Shown one piece after another: positions 32,719 to 40,537 of a stretch of 64,000 nucleotides of DNA; position 1 is the first letter of the stretch, and each line of letters opens with the position of its first letter. Both the position numbers and the translations under genes were made by a program. The notes under the pieces are model-generated. The model had not been told where the DNA came from. It saw only the letters and a list, made by a program, of their open reading frames with translations, and ran no database searches. Location: positions 1 through 64,000 of the forward strand of contig NZ_KQ948773.1 in the NCBI RefSeq assembly GCF_001514205.1, written 5' to 3'. This stretch comes from Streptomyces griseoruber. GTDB lineage: Bacteria > Actinomycetota > Actinomycetes > Streptomycetales > Streptomycetaceae.

Positions 32719-34933
32719 GCCGGCGCCTCCGGGCGTCTATGAGCATCTCCTGGACGTTGCGCAGGGGTTGGCCGTCCGGGTCGGTCGCGTGCCGGGTCCA
32801 CTCGCCGTCCGGGCCGAGGTGCCAGGAGGAGGTGGCGTCGGACATGCCGGTCTCCAGCAGCCGGTTCAGGGCGGCCCGGTGGGCCGGGTCCACGACCCTG
32901 ACCATGGCCTCGATACGGCGGTCGAGGTTGCGGTGCATCATGTCGGCGCTGCCGATCCACACCTCGGGCTCGCCGCCGTTGCCGAAGGCGAAGACCCGGG
33001 AGTGCTCCAGGAAGCGGCCGAGTATGGAGCGGACCTTGACGTTCTCCGACAGGCCGGGCACGCCCGGGCGCACCGCGCAGATGCCGCGCACCCACACCTC
33101 GACGGGCACGCCCGCCTGGGAGGCCCGGTAGAGGGAGTCGATCAGGGCCTCGTCGACGATCGAGTTGACCTTGACGCGGACGTACGCCGGACGCCCCGCG
33201 CGGTGGTGCTGGATCTCCTTCTCCACCCGGGAGATCAGTCCGTCCCGCAGCGACTTGGGGGCGACGAGGAGACGGCGGTAGGTCTCGCGGCGCGAGTAGC
33301 CGGAGAGCCGGTTGAACAGGTCGGAGAGGTCGGCTCCGACCTGCGGGTCCGCGGTGAGCAGCCCGAGGTCCTCGTAGAGCCGGGCCGTCTTCGGGTGGTA
33401 GTTGCCGGTGCCGACGTGGCTGTAACGCCGTAGCGTCTCGCCCTCCTGACGGACCACCAGGGACAGCTTGCAGTGCGTCTTCAGGCCGACGAGGCCGTAG
33501 ACGACATGGCAGCCGGCCTCCTCCAGCTTGCGCGCCCACTTGATGTTGGCGTGCTCGTCGAAGCGGGCCTTGATCTCGACCAGTACCAGGACCTGCTTGC
33601 CGGACTCGGCCGCGTCGATCAGCGCGTCCACGATCGGCGAGTCGCCGGAGGTCCGGTACAGGGTCTGCTTGATCGCGAGGACGTCCGGGTCGGCGGCCGC
33701 CTGCTCCAGGAAGGCCTGGACGGAGGTGGAGAAGCTGTCGTACGGGTGGTGCAGCAGCACGTCGCGGCTGCGCAGCGCGCCGAAGATGTCGGGAGGGGAG
33801 GCGGACTCCACCTCGGCGAGGTCGCGGTGCGTGCCGGCGATGAACTTCTTGTACTTCAGCTCGGGCCGGTCGAGGCCGTGGATGCGGAAGAGACCCGTGA
33901 GGTCGAGCGGGCCGGGCAGCGGGTAGACCTCCGCCTCGGAGATCTTCAGCTCGCGCACCAGCAGGTCGAGCACCTTGCGGTCGATGGACTCCTCGACCTC
34001 CAGGCGCACCGGCGGGCCGAACCGGCGCCGCATGAGCTCCTTCTCCAGGGCCTGGAGCAGGTTCTCGGCGTCGTCCTCCTCGACCTCCAGGTCCTCGTTC
34101 CGGGTGAGCCGGAAGGCGTGGTGCTCCAGCACCTCCATGCCCGGGAACAGCTCCTCCAGGTGCGCGCCGATGACGTCCTCGATGGGGACGTACCGGCCCG
34201 GGGAGGCCTCCAGGAAACGGGAGAGCAGCGGCGGCACCTTGACGCGCGCGAAGTGGTCGTGGCCGCTCACCGGGTTGCGGACGACGACCGCGAGGTTCAG
34301 CGAGAGACCCGAGATGTACGGGAAGGGGTGCGCGGGATCGACGGCCAGCGGGGTGAGGACCGGGAAGATCTGGTGCCGGAAGAGCGTGAAGAGCCGGGCC
34401 TGCTCCTTCTCGGTCAGCTCGTTCCAGCGGACGAGGTGGATGCCCTCCTCCGCGAGCGCGGGGGCGATGTCCTCGTGGTAGGTCGCGGCGTGCCGGGCCA
34501 TGAGCTCGCGCGAGCGGGCCCAGATCATCTCCAGCACCTCGCGGGGCTGGAGCCCGGAGGCGGAACGGGTCGCCACGCCGGTCGCGATGCGGCGCTTCAG
34601 TCCGGCCACCCGGACCATGAAGAACTCGTCCAGGTTGCTGGCGAAGATGGCGAGGAAGTTCGCTCGTTCGAGCAGGGGGGTGTTCGGGTCCTCGGCGAGT
34701 TCGAGCACCCGCTCGTTGAACGCGAGCCAGCTGCGCTCCCGGTCGAGGAAGCGGCCCTGCGGGAGCCGGGCCCCGTCGGCCTGCGACTCCTCGTACGCGT
34801 CGAGGTCGGCGTCGATGTCGGGTTCCAGATCGGAGACCGCCGCCGCGACGGTGTGCGGGCGGTGCGCGGCTATGGAGCCCACGGAGGGCTGCGCGTGCTG
34901 GACATCGGCCTGAGGGGCATGTGACTGGCTCAT
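32699..34933 (-). CDS. ppk: Polyphosphate kinase 1
   Basis: A 744-residue PPK1. It shows the N-terminal helical domain ([20 protein letters not shown]), the catalytic phospho-accepting His in [19 protein letters not shown] and the second conserved His in [12 protein letters not shown]. It reversibly moves the terminal phosphate of ATP to polyphosphate. An in-frame ATG at 35059 would add 42 Pro-rich residues; both starts have a usable Shine-Dalgarno (GGAAG at 34933, GAGG at 35059), and I prefer 34933 because homologous sequence begins near there. It is upstream of and overlaps the CHAD gene. Confidence 0.95.
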   Translation of the reverse strand: MSQSHAPQADVQHAQPSVGSIAAHRPHTVAAAVSDLEPDIDADLDAYEESQADGARLPQGRFLDRERSWLAFNERVLELAEDPNTPLLERANFLAIFASNLDEFFMVRVAGLKRRIATGVATRSASGLQPREVLEMIWARSRELMARHAATYHEDIAPALAEEGIHLVRWNELTEKEQARLFTLFRHQIFPVLTPLAVDPAHPFPYISGLSLNLAVVVRNPVSGHDHFARVKVPPLLSRFLEASPGRYVPIEDVIGAHLEELFPGMEVLEHHAFRLTRNEDLEVEEDDAENLLQALEKELMRRRFGPPVRLEVEESIDRKVLDLLVRELKISEAEVYPLPGPLDLTGLFRIHGLDRPELKYKKFIAGTHRDLAEVESASPPDIFGALRSRDVLLHHPYDSFSTSVQAFLEQAAADPDVLAIKQTLYRTSGDSPIVDALIDAAESGKQVLVLVEIKARFDEHANIKWARKLEEAGCHVVYGLVGLKTHCKLSLVVRQEGETLRRYSHVGTGNYHPKTARLYEDLGLLTADPQVGADLSDLFNRLSGYSRRETYRRLLVAPKSLRDGLISRVEKEIQHHRAGRPAYVRVKVNSIVDEALIDSLYRASQAGVPVEVWVRGICAVRPGVPGLSENVKVRSILGRFLEHSRVFAFGNGGEPEVWIGSADMMHRNLDRRIEAMVRVVDPAHRAALNRLLETGMSDATSSWHLGPDGEWTRHATDPDGQPLRNVQEMLIDARRRRRGTATP

Positions 34934-35154
34934 GTACCCATTCTTCCGCGCCAGCAGTGATACGGGCGCGTCAGAACGTGCAGGCGGGAGGATGACGGGC
35001 TGTCCGTCGGGGTCGTTCCCCTCGGGGGGCGGCGAGGCCTCGGGCACGGCGGGCTTCATTCGCCGAGCCTCGCAAGGCCGTCTGAACCGGTGGTTACGGA
35101 GACATGGCGTGCGGGATATCGGGGAGCGGCTCGCGGGGGTCGGCGCCGGGGGGC

Positions 35155-35199
35155 GGGGTGCGTACGGCCGTCTCCCCCGCGGAGGGACGTACGCACCCC
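35155..35199 (-). terminator. Terminator after the GntR/ABC operon
   Basis: Perfect 12-bp arms (35155-35166 and 35188-35199) with a short inner stem in the 21-base loop, 25 bases past the permease stop. The 290-base gap to ppk otherwise holds the ppk promoter region. Confidence 0.8.
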
Positions 35200-35223
35200 T
35201 GGCTCACCCCGGCCGCCGCCGGT

Positions 35224-36225
35224 TCAGGCCGTGCGGCGGCGCACCAGCCAGTAGACGGCTGCGGTGGCGAGGGCGGTGACGGTGAGGAGGATGCCGGTCT
35301 CCACGAGCTGGATCGGCCAGTAGTGGGACTCGGGATGGTAGGTGGCGTAGTAGCCGGTGACGCCGAGGTCGTCGAGGCAGCGGCGGATCTCGGCGTCACC
35401 GCCCTCGCACCGCGAGTAGTCCAGGTCCGGGACGGGCCGGCCGTGGACCAGCGCGCCGCTCGCCACCTGCCACGCGGTGCCGGGGAGATAGGGGTCCCCG
35501 CTCGTCGGCGAGGTGCTGGTCACCGTGGGCCACAGGTGATCGCGGTACAGCGTCAGGACGAAGGAGAGTGCCCAGGTCGTGGCCGTGGCGGCGCCGAGGG
35601 CGGGCAGCGGGCGGCGCAGCAGCACCCCGGCGAGCGCGCCGACCGCGAGGGCGCAGAGGACGTACGCGACGGCCGCCGGGCCCCGGGAGGGGAACGCCTC
35701 GCCCACCCACTCGAAGGAGAGGAGGTCCCGGTTGCCGTCCCAGGCCCAGCGGTAGACGAGGACCAGGGCGGTGGTGCTCGCGGTCAGGACCAGCGCGGGG
35801 ACGGCGAGCTTGGCGGTGAGCCAGCGGACGGGACTGATGCCCTGGGTCCACGCGAGGTGCGCGGTGCCGTTCTCCATCTCGCGGCCGATCAGCGAGCCGC
35901 CGGCGAAGGCGGCCACCGCGAGGAAGGAGTAGACGAGGAACAGGCCGATCAGGCCCATGCCGCTCGCGAAGTCGGACACCGTCGTGTCGCAGAAGTCCTG
36001 GCCCGCGCGGTCGCAGGCCTCCAGCGTGGCGCGCTCGTCGTCGGCGGTGACCGTGGCGAGCCGCACCAGACAGCCGCTCAGGCACGCGACGGCGAGCGTC
36101 CAGAAGACGAGCGCGGTGCGGTGCAGCCGCAGGACCGTACGGACGGTGCCCCAGGAGGCACCGGAGGGCAGGGCCTCGGCGGCGGACTGCGGGGCGCCGG
36201 TGCGCGGGTGGGCGACGGCGGTCAT
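35224..36225 (-). CDS. ABC-2 type permease of the GntR-controlled unit
   Basis: A 333-residue membrane protein with six helices. After the second helix it carries EMENGTAHLAWTQGISPVRW, a motif commonly seen in ABC-2 permeases. Two Cys pairs, one in a loop between helices and one before the last helix (SRCEGGDAEIRRCLDD), may form disulfides outside. It is the last gene of a GntR-ATPase-permease operon, the typical YtrA-type arrangement used for antibiotic or envelope-stress exporters. Confidence 0.88.
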   Translation of the reverse strand: MTAVAHPRTGAPQSAAEALPSGASWGTVRTVLRLHRTALVFWTLAVACLSGCLVRLATVTADDERATLEACDRAGQDFCDTTVSDFASGMGLIGLFLVYSFLAVAAFAGGSLIGREMENGTAHLAWTQGISPVRWLTAKLAVPALVLTASTTALVLVYRWAWDGNRDLLSFEWVGEAFPSRGPAAVAYVLCALAVGALAGVLLRRPLPALGAATATTWALSFVLTLYRDHLWPTVTSTSPTSGDPYLPGTAWQVASGALVHGRPVPDLDYSRCEGGDAEIRRCLDDLGVTGYYATYHPESHYWPIQLVETGILLTVTALATAAVYWLVRRRTA

Positions 36226-36307
36226 ACGGCGGCCTCCTGGACGGGGGACGGGCAGAGGGCGGAAGGGGTGGGGCGCCTGAGCGGGGAGGTGGTGCCCGGG
36301 GCCGGGG

Positions 36308-37237
36308 TCACGCCAGGGCCTCCTCGGGGGCGGCGGGGGTGAGGGAGGCGGCCTCGGGGTTGCGCAGATAGGCGAGGATGAGTTCCTCCAGGGAGGGCGC
36401 CGAGGTGCGCCAGTCGTCGGCGAGGCGGCCGGCGGGGCGGATCAGCGCGGTGAGCTGGCGGCCGGTGACCCGGGACTCGACGACCGTGTGCGCGCGGAGG
36501 TCGGGGAGCTCGGCCACCGCCTCCGCCGCGCCCGCCCTCTCCGCCGCCTGCGTCGTCGTGCTCACGCGCGTGTGCGCGGCCAGCAGGTCGTCGATCTCCC
36601 CGGCCAGCCGGATCCGGCCGCGGCCGACCAGCAGCAGATGGTCGCAGGAGTCCTCCAGCTCGGCGACCACGTGCGACGACATCACGATCGTCGTCCCGTG
36701 CTGTGCCGCCTGGGACATGAGGGCGCCCATCAGCTCGTGCCGGGCGAGCGGGTCCAGGTCGGCCATCGGCTCGTCCAGGAGCAGCAGCTCGGGCCGCTTG
36801 GCGAGGGCGAGCGCGAGGGCGACCCGGGTGCGCTGGCCGCCGGAGAGCGCGCGGATCCTGCGCCTGGGGTCGAGCTCTCCCGCGGCGACGATCCGCTCGG
36901 CGGCCGTGGCCTCCCAGCGGCCCGGGTTGAGGTGGGCGCCCATGCGCAGCGTCTCGGCGATCGTGAGCTGCGGGTGCAGCGGCTTGTCCTGGGCGACGTA
37001 GCCGACACGCGCGCGTGCGGACGCGGGGTCCGTGCCGAGGACGGTGATGGTGCCCTCGGTGGGGGCCAGCAGCCCGGCGGCGAGGGAGAGGAGCGTGGAC
37101 TTCCCGGCCCCGTTCGGTCCGACGACGGCGCAGACCCGCCCGGCCGGGAGCCGGAACGCGCAGTCCCGCAGCGCCCAGCCCCTGCGCCGGCCGAATCGCT
37201 TGCCGAGCGCGGTGGCCGCCATGGCGAGATCGGTCAT
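36308..37237 (-). CDS. ABC transporter ATP-binding protein of the GntR-controlled unit
   Basis: A 309-residue ATPase with Walker A GPNGAGKST, signature LSGGQRTRV, Walker B LLLLDEPMADLD and H-loop SSHVVAEL, plus a C-terminal regulatory extension. Its ATG overlaps the GntR gene stop by four bases. It pairs with the permease 82 bases downstream. Confidence 0.93.
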   Translation of the reverse strand: MTDLAMAATALGKRFGRRRGWALRDCAFRLPAGRVCAVVGPNGAGKSTLLSLAAGLLAPTEGTITVLGTDPASARARVGYVAQDKPLHPQLTIAETLRMGAHLNPGRWEATAAERIVAAGELDPRRRIRALSGGQRTRVALALALAKRPELLLLDEPMADLDPLARHELMGALMSQAAQHGTTIVMSSHVVAELEDSCDHLLLVGRGRIRLAGEIDDLLAAHTRVSTTTQAAERAGAAEAVAELPDLRAHTVVESRVTGRQLTALIRPAGRLADDWRTSAPSLEELILAYLRNPEAASLTPAAPEEALA

Positions 37238-37701
37238 GAGGGGTCTCCCTGGGGGTGGGCGGGCTCTGCGTGAGCGGGGGGCCGGGGGGCGGGGGCCGCG
37301 GGGGATGTGCCGGGTGGTCCACCCGGTGGGGCGAAGTGTTCTTCGAGTACGGCGGTGAAGAGCGCGGCCACGTCCTCGCGGTCCAGGCCGGTGTCCCGGG
37401 CCCGTACGGCCCAGGCGTCCAGCTCGGTGCGCAGGGGCGAGTCGGCCGGGGCGGTGCTCAGGCCGCGCCGCACGAACGTGCCGAGCCCGCGCCGCGCCTC
37501 CACCAGCCCCTCGCGCTCCAGTTCGCGGTACGCCTTCAGCACGGTGTTCGGGTTGATGGCGGTCGCCTCGACGACCTCGCGGGCGGTGGGCAGCTTGTCC
37601 CCGGGCCGCAACACGCCCAGCCGCAGGGCCTGTTTGGTCTGCTGGACGATCTGGACGTAGGTGGCCACGCCGCTGTGCCGGTCGATGCGGTACTCGACCA
37701 C
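37234..37701 (-). CDS. GntR family (YtrA subfamily) repressor
   Basis: A 155-residue regulator: N-terminal winged helix (IVQQTKQALRLGVLRPGDKL, LPTAREVVEATAINPNTVLK) and a short helical tail instead of a large effector domain, which defines the YtrA group. The tail ends in a Pro/Ala-rich stretch. I used the GTG at 37701 because GGGGG lies nine bases upstream; a TTG at 37710 is too close to it. It should repress its own operon through the palindrome overlapping its ribosome-binding site. Confidence 0.9.
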   Translation of the reverse strand: MVEYRIDRHSGVATYVQIVQQTKQALRLGVLRPGDKLPTAREVVEATAINPNTVLKAYRELEREGLVEARRGLGTFVRRGLSTAPADSPLRTELDAWAVRARDTGLDREDVAALFTAVLEEHFAPPGGPPGTSPAAPAPRPPAHAEPAHPQGDPS

Positions 37702-37712
37702 TCGGATCAACC

Positions 37713-37740
37713 CCCTTTCACTAATTGAGTAGTGAAAGGG
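37713..37740. promoter_or_regulatory. Operator palindrome of the YtrA-type repressor
   Basis: Perfect 11-bp arms, CCCTTTCACTA (37713-37723) and TAGTGAAAGGG (37730-37740), around a 6-base centre. On the minus strand one arm contains the Shine-Dalgarno of the gntR gene. Position and symmetry fit an autorepressor site. Confidence 0.85.
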
Positions 37741-37946
37741 TGGTGGATCGGAGGGAGGGAAGTCAAGATCGAGAAGGCCGCCGGCCGGATCGGGACGCCC
37801 CCGCCGAGGCCCAACTGCCCTGATTCCGGCCGGGGATCGGGGCGAAAGGCCAGGTCGAGGGGGGTGGGCCCCGGGGCGGTACGGCTCACGGAAAATTCGT
37901 GGGCCGGATCGTGAACCGATCGGCGGGGCCGGACCGATGAGGGGTT

Positions 37947-38489
37947 GTGAGCGAAACGAGAAGCGACGGGGAGCTGCTGCGGGCCATCGCGGCAGACGCG
38001 GACCGTCACGCCTTCGAGGAGCTGTACCGGCGGTTCGCGCCGTGGCTGACCGCGCGGATGCGCGGCCGCTGCGCCGACGCCGGGATAGTCGACGACGTCG
38101 TGCAGGAGACGTTCCTCGCGGTGTGGCGGGGCAGCGCCCGCTATCGCGAGGAGGGCGACGTGGCGGGCTGGCTGTGGCGCATCGCCGCGCGCCGGCTGGT
38201 CGACGCCCTGCGCGGCGACGGCGCGCGCGGCCGCTTGCGCCAGGCCCTGTCGCGTCTGCGCCACCGGGACGAGGTCTCGGCGGAGGAACGCGTGCTCGCG
38301 GGGGTGGAGCACGGGGACCTCGCCGGGGCCCTCACCCGCCTCTCGCCGGAGCTGCGGGCCGTCCTCCAGGCGACCGTCATCGACGGGCTCACCACCAGGG
38401 AGGCCGCGGTTCTGCTCGGCATCCCGCCCGGCACGGTCAAGACGCGGGCCCTGCGCGCCCGCAAGCAACTGCGGGAGGCGCTGGCATGA
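37947..38489 (+). CDS. ECF-type RNA polymerase sigma factor
   Basis: A 180-residue sigma factor with region 2 (FEELYRRFAPWLTARM, GIVDDVVQETFLAVWRG) and region 4 (LTTREAAVLLGIPPGTVKTR). It should direct RNA polymerase to its own regulon, held in check by the zinc-finger membrane protein encoded just downstream. The GTG start at 37947 has AGGGG only two bases away, so initiation may be weak or another start used. Its stop overlaps the next ATG. Confidence 0.93.
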   Translation: MSETRSDGELLRAIAADADRHAFEELYRRFAPWLTARMRGRCADAGIVDDVVQETFLAVWRGSARYREEGDVAGWLWRIAARRLVDALRGDGARGRLRQALSRLRHRDEVSAEERVLAGVEHGDLAGALTRLSPELRAVLQATVIDGLTTREAAVLLGIPPGTVKTRALRARKQLREALA

Positions 38490-38722
38490 GGCGGATCGTG
38501 GACGGGGCGCGCGCAAGCCGCGCACCCCGGCGGCGCACCGGCCGCACGGGCGGAGCCGCCCTGCGCTGGTACGCGCAGGCGGAGGCCGCGGCCCGCGCGG
38601 GAGAGCGCGCGAGAGGGCACCGGGCCGAGCGCCCGGGCCCGGTGGACGGCGTGCACGACGGCTCGTACGACCGCTCAGACGACGGTGCCGACCGGCACCA
38701 GCCGAGGGAGGCACAGGCATGA
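38486..38722 (+). CDS. Small basic protein between sigma factor and anti-sigma genes
   Basis: A 78-residue Arg-rich reading frame (MRRIVDGARASRAPRRRTGR...) whose ATG overlaps the sigma stop and whose TGA overlaps the next ATG, so it is coupled on both sides. The C-terminal half is acidic and polar (DGSYDRSDDGAD). I recognise no family and it may be a linker frame without function, but the double overlap favours translation. Confidence 0.5.
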   Translation: MRRIVDGARASRAPRRRTGRTGGAALRWYAQAEAAARAGERARGHRAERPGPVDGVHDGSYDRSDDGADRHQPREAQA

Positions 38723-38743
38723 CCGAGGGAGGCACAGGCATGA
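38702..38743 (+). repeat. 21-bp direct duplication of ribosome-binding site plus start codon
   Basis: Two perfect tandem copies (38702-38722 and 38723-38743), each containing GAGGGAGG followed by GCACAGGC and ATG. Both ATGs (38719 and 38740) are in the same frame, so the anti-sigma gene has two complete start signals 21 bases apart. Confidence 0.95.
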
Positions 38744-39582
38744 CATGGCATGTGGCGGAGGACGATCTGCGGGCCTACGCCCTCGGCGAGTTGGCACCGC
38801 CCCTGCTGTGGTCCACCGACACACACCTCACCCGGTGCGCGGAGTGCCGGGCCCGGCTCGCGGCCGGCGTCGACCCCGTGGCGCTGGACACCGCCTGGCA
38901 GCGGCTGGACGCCGAACTGGACGCGCCCCGGCCGAGCCTGACCGAGCGGCTGCTGGTGCGGATCGGCGTGGCCGACCACACCGCGCGGCTTCTGACGGCG
39001 ACGCCGGTGCTGCGCCGCTCCTGGCTGCTGTCGGTGCTGTTCCTCCTGGTCATGACGGTGCTGGCGGTGCGCGTGGCGGACCTGCCCGGGCTGTTCCTCG
39101 CGCTCGCCCCGCTGCTTCCGCTGGCCGGTGTCGCGCTGTCCTACGGCCCTGGCCTCGACCCGACGTACGAGATGGCGGTCGTCGCCCCGCTGCACGGCTT
39201 CCGTCTGCTGATGATCCGCACGGTCGCGGTCCTCACCGCGGGCCTCGCGCTCAACGGCCTGGCGACCCTCGCCCTGCCGGGGTACGGACTGATGGCCCTG
39301 GCCTGGCTGCTGCCCGCCCTCGCCCTCACCACCACGGGCCTCGCCCTCTCCGCCCGGCTCGGCCCGGTCCTCGCGCCCGCCCTGGTCGGCGGCGCCTGGC
39401 TGACCCTGCTGGTCGTGTTGCAGACCCAGCCGCACACCGCCGGCACCCTCGCCCCCTTCACCGCGGTCGGGCAGTCCGCCGCCGCCGGGGTGACGGTCGT
39501 CGCCGCCCTGCTGCTCTACCAGGCCCGGGACCGCTTCGACGCCCGCCCGCTGCGGGGCTTCGCGGACGGGGGCCCGGCATGA
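38719..39582 (+). CDS. Zinc-finger anti-sigma factor, membrane bound
   Basis: A 287-residue protein: N-terminal anti-sigma zinc-binding motif His36-x3-Cys40-x2-Cys43 (HLTRCAECRARL), then about six membrane helices with little outside the membrane. It should hold the ECF sigma factor at the membrane until a signal frees it. Two start codons are available (38719 and 38740) because of a 21-bp duplication. Many helices are unusual for an anti-sigma; it may also sense or be part of the downstream ABC system. Confidence 0.87.
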   Translation: MTEGGTGMTWHVAEDDLRAYALGELAPPLLWSTDTHLTRCAECRARLAAGVDPVALDTAWQRLDAELDAPRPSLTERLLVRIGVADHTARLLTATPVLRRSWLLSVLFLLVMTVLAVRVADLPGLFLALAPLLPLAGVALSYGPGLDPTYEMAVVAPLHGFRLLMIRTVAVLTAGLALNGLATLALPGYGLMALAWLLPALALTTTGLALSARLGPVLAPALVGGAWLTLLVVLQTQPHTAGTLAPFTAVGQSAAAGVTVVAALLLYQARDRFDARPLRGFADGGPA

Positions 39583-39621
39583 CCCCGACCCGCCCCGCAC
39601 CCGCCTCCCCGTCTTCTCGCC

Positions 39622-39648
39622 CTTTCAGGACTTTCAGGACTTTCAGGA
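39622..39648 (+). repeat. Triple 9-bp repeat containing Shine-Dalgarno sequences
   Basis: Three perfect tandem copies of CTTTCAGGA (39622-39630, 39631-39639, 39640-39648), each with AGGA; the last sits eight bases before the GTG of the ABC ATPase. The 73-base gap holds nothing else. Confidence 0.9.
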
Positions 39649-39655
39649 GCCCCGC

Positions 39656-40537
39656 GTGACCATCGACCCTCTCACCGAGCCCAGCACGCTGCGGGCCGAC
39701 GGGCTGGCCCTGCGTTTCGGCGGCACCCGTGCCCTCGACGGCGTCTCCCTCCGGCTGACGCGCGGTGTCACCGGGCTGCTCGGTCCCAACGGCGCCGGGA
39801 AGACCACCCTGCTGCGGGTGCTGGCCACGGCCGTACCGGCCGACGACGGCCGGTTCACCGCCCTCGGCCACGACCCCCGCACCGCCGCCGGCCGCCTGGC
39901 CCTGCGCCGCGAGCTCGGCTATCTGCCCCAGACCCCCGGCTTCCACCCGGACTTCACGGCCTTCGAGTTCGTCGACTACGTGGCGATCCTCAAGGAGCTG
40001 ACCGACCGGGGGGCCCGCCACCGCGAGGTGCGCCGCGTCCTGGACGCCGTCGACCTCTCCGATGTGCGCGGCAAGCGTCTCAAGCGGCTCTCCGGCGGGA
40101 TGCGCCAGCGTGTCGCCCTGGCCGCCGCGCTGGTCGGCGACCCCGGTTTCCTCGTCCTGGACGAGCCGACCGTCGGCCTGGACCCCGAGCAGCGCATGCG
40201 CTTCCGGGACCTGATCGCCCAGGCCGGCGAGGGCCGCACGGTCCTGCTGTCCACGCACCAGACCGAGGACGTGGCGATGCTCTGCCACCGTGTCGTCGTC
40301 CTCGCCGGTGGCCGGGTCCGCTTCGAGGGCACCCCCGCCGAGCTCACCGCCCGCGCGGCGGGCCGGGTCTGGAGCAGCGCGGAACGCGCCCCGGGCGCAC
40401 TGGCGGGCTGGCGCACCGGCATGGGCACCTTCCGCAACATCGGCGCCCCGCCCGCAGGCGCCGATCTGCTCGAACCCACCCTGGAGGACGGCTATCTGCT
40501 GGCCCTGGACGGCGAGAGCGCGGAGGTGACGGCATGA
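39656..40537 (+). CDS. ABC transporter ATP-binding protein of the sigma/anti-sigma operon
   Basis: A 293-residue ATPase with Walker A GPNGAGKTT, Q-loop GYLPQTPGFHP, signature LSGGMRQRV, Walker B FLVLDEPTVGLD and H-loop STHQTED, with a C-terminal extension. AGGAG precedes the GTG. Its stop overlaps the permease ATG. It is closely similar to the ATPase at 10.9-11.6 kb. Confidence 0.93.
   Translation: MTIDPLTEPSTLRADGLALRFGGTRALDGVSLRLTRGVTGLLGPNGAGKTTLLRVLATAVPADDGRFTALGHDPRTAAGRLALRRELGYLPQTPGFHPDFTAFEFVDYVAILKELTDRGARHREVRRVLDAVDLSDVRGKRLKRLSGGMRQRVALAAALVGDPGFLVLDEPTVGLDPEQRMRFRDLIAQAGEGRTVLLSTHQTEDVAMLCHRVVVLAGGRVRFEGTPAELTARAAGRVWSSAERAPGALAGWRTGMGTFRNIGAPPAGADLLEPTLEDGYLLALDGESAEVTA

Noticed and set aside
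35083-35097. Possible PHO box upstream of ppk
   Set aside because: GTAACC and GTTCA units on the minus strand are ten, not eleven, bases apart and match the consensus poorly; too weak to annotate.
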